Part shown: positions 14,368-15,034 of the stretch, piece after piece
Position numbering within the stretch: the first letter of the stretch is position 1
Layout of the letters: each line of letters starts with the position of its first letter
Assembly: GCA_002254975.1 (NCBI GenBank)
Contig: NJEB01000016.1
Span: 1-15,034, forward strand
Source: Candidatus Hecatellales archaeon ex4484_218
GTDB taxonomy: Archaea; Thermoproteota; Bathyarchaeia; Hecatellales; Hecatellaceae
Length of the DNA: 15,034 nucleotides
Direction of reading: 5' to 3'
Position numbers and translations under genes: made by a program
Notes under the pieces: model-generated
What the model was told of the DNA's origin: nothing
What the model saw: the letters and a program-made list of their open reading frames with translations, nothing else
The model's database searches: none

Positions 14368-15034
14368 TTAGTTAAAAAATTTTCTTGTTTCCCCCATTGT
14401 TTTTACAGGTAATTCCTCGATTTTTAAGATTATAGGGATTTCTTTTGTAACCTGTCCAACAACCAAACAATGGTAAGGTTCAAGAGAATAAGCAATAGAT
14501 TTCATGGTTTCTCCATCAACCTTAGAAACTTTAGCTATAGTGTTTAAATCATTTTCATTTTTAAAGTTAAACAGAAAGATAGAATCTGCTTGTCTATAAA
14601 TATCTTGATTGATAGAGTCAGGTTGATTTGTAATAAAAACTGTAAATAAACCTAAATGTCTCATTCGGGTAACAATATCTTCCCAGTAGGTTTCCCTAAG
14701 ATAAAGATGAGCTTCTTCAGCAAAAAGAAAAACAGCCTTAACCACCCATCTTCTTAAAAGTTCAACAAGTTTTCCTAACATAAACTCAACAACAATTTTT
14801 CTTTCAAGATTAGAAATTTTACTAAGATTTAAAACAATAACACCTCCACTAGAAATTTTTTGTAAAACATCCTCAATTTTTAAAAGTTCAGAGTTATTCT
14901 CAACAAAAAAACCTGAACGTTCTATGGTATAAAATCTTGAAAGCAAAGCTTCTTTAACATGCTCATGAAGGTTACTTAATCTTAAATATTCTTTAAACCT
15001 TTTAATGGTTATAAAACCTGTTTTTTCAACTTCA
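14368..15034 (-). CDS. herA: HerA DNA translocase, C-terminal part
   Basis: About 222 codons of the C-terminal half of HerA are present; the N-terminal barrel and Walker A lie beyond the window edge. HerA is a hexameric RecA/FtsK-like DNA translocase that works with the NurA nuclease and Mre11-Rad50 in end resection. Visible marks are the Walker B segment KAVFLFAEEAHLYL (encoded near 14739-14698), then RMRHLGLFTVFITNQPDSINQDIYRQADSIFLFNF, which matches the RxxGL...Q.P..L...I...D sensor/arginine region of the family. The frame reads straight through from the edge, so a TTG at 14946 is internal. Gene order herA-mre11-rad50 on the minus strand supports the assignment. Confidence 0.88.
   Translation of the reverse strand, partial: EVEKTGFITIKRFKEYLRLSNLHEHVKEALLSRFYTIERSGFFVENNSELLKIEDVLQKISSGGVIVLNLSKISNLERKIVVEFMLGKLVELLRRWVVKAVFLFAEEAHLYLRETYWEDIVTRMRHLGLFTVFITNQPDSINQDIYRQADSIFLFNFKNENDLNTIAKVSKVDGETMKSIAYSLEPYHCLVVGQVTKEIPIILKIEELPVKTMGETRKFFN

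Noticed and set aside
1..15034. Mobile elements, CRISPR arrays, tRNA genes or a defence island.
   Set aside because: I saw no transposase or integrase, no regularly spaced repeats, no tRNA T-loop patterns in intergenic DNA, and the genes are ordinary housekeeping or repair genes.

Overview
The window is AT-rich archaeal chromosomal DNA with tightly packed genes. Archaeal markers are RNA polymerase subunit Rpo12, an archaeosine-type tRNA transglycosylase (TgtA), tRNA methyltransferase Trm5, an archaeal-type phosphopantetheine adenylyltransferase, a type II methionine aminopeptidase, an AK6/Fap7-type NTPase, an Sm-like protein, a DUF1512 protein and a HerA-Mre11-Rad50 cluster. The mix, especially DUF1512 and the two-domain Sm protein, points to the TACK/Thermoproteota side, perhaps a Bathyarchaeia-like lineage. 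The lineage is inferred from gene content only. Nothing looks like a mobile element, CRISPR array, prophage or tRNA gene, and there is no gene-free stretch longer than about 300 bases.

Layout. (1) 1-950, minus: an acyl-CoA dehydrogenase whose C-terminus lies beyond the window. (2) 1047-2613, plus: an AmmeMemoRadiSam-type radical SAM enzyme and, one base later, a HemK-like methyltransferase that seems to have lost its catalytic middle. (3) 2660-4031, minus: a single-domain retropepsin-like protein and a short Trm5. (4) 4116-4274, plus: Rpo12, started by TTG. (5) 7795-4283, minus, a likely five-gene unit: coaD, AK6/Fap7-type NTPase, a small DUF1922-like zinc ribbon, Sm-like protein, tgtA. (6) 7870-8772, plus: methionine aminopeptidase, divergent from coaD across a perfect 11-bp inverted repeat. 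(7) 10185-8769, minus: DUF1512 protein and a zinc-ribbon membrane protein. (8) 10341-11064, plus: a stand-alone 5S rRNA gene with a good promoter, a small CooT-like protein and a small two-helix membrane protein. (9) 15034-11079, minus: herA (5' end missing), mre11 and rad50, the double-strand-break end-processing operon.

Functionally the window is mostly information processing: transcription (Rpo12), tRNA modification (TgtA at position 15, Trm5 at position 37), ribosome-related functions (5S, AK6/Fap7), RNA binding (Sm-like), N-terminal protein maturation (Map), CoA synthesis (CoaD) and recombinational repair (HerA/Mre11/Rad50).

The most interesting points are irregularities in otherwise ordinary genes. 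These are a methyltransferase joined in frame across a missing NPPY region; a DUF1512 gene whose membrane helix is encoded upstream of any legal start and would be restored by removing one base; a zinc-ribbon gene with no ATG, GTG or TTG before its first cysteine pair; a palindromic divergent promoter; and an Mre11 with Ser in place of the usual metal-binding Asn, paired with an unusually short Rad50.
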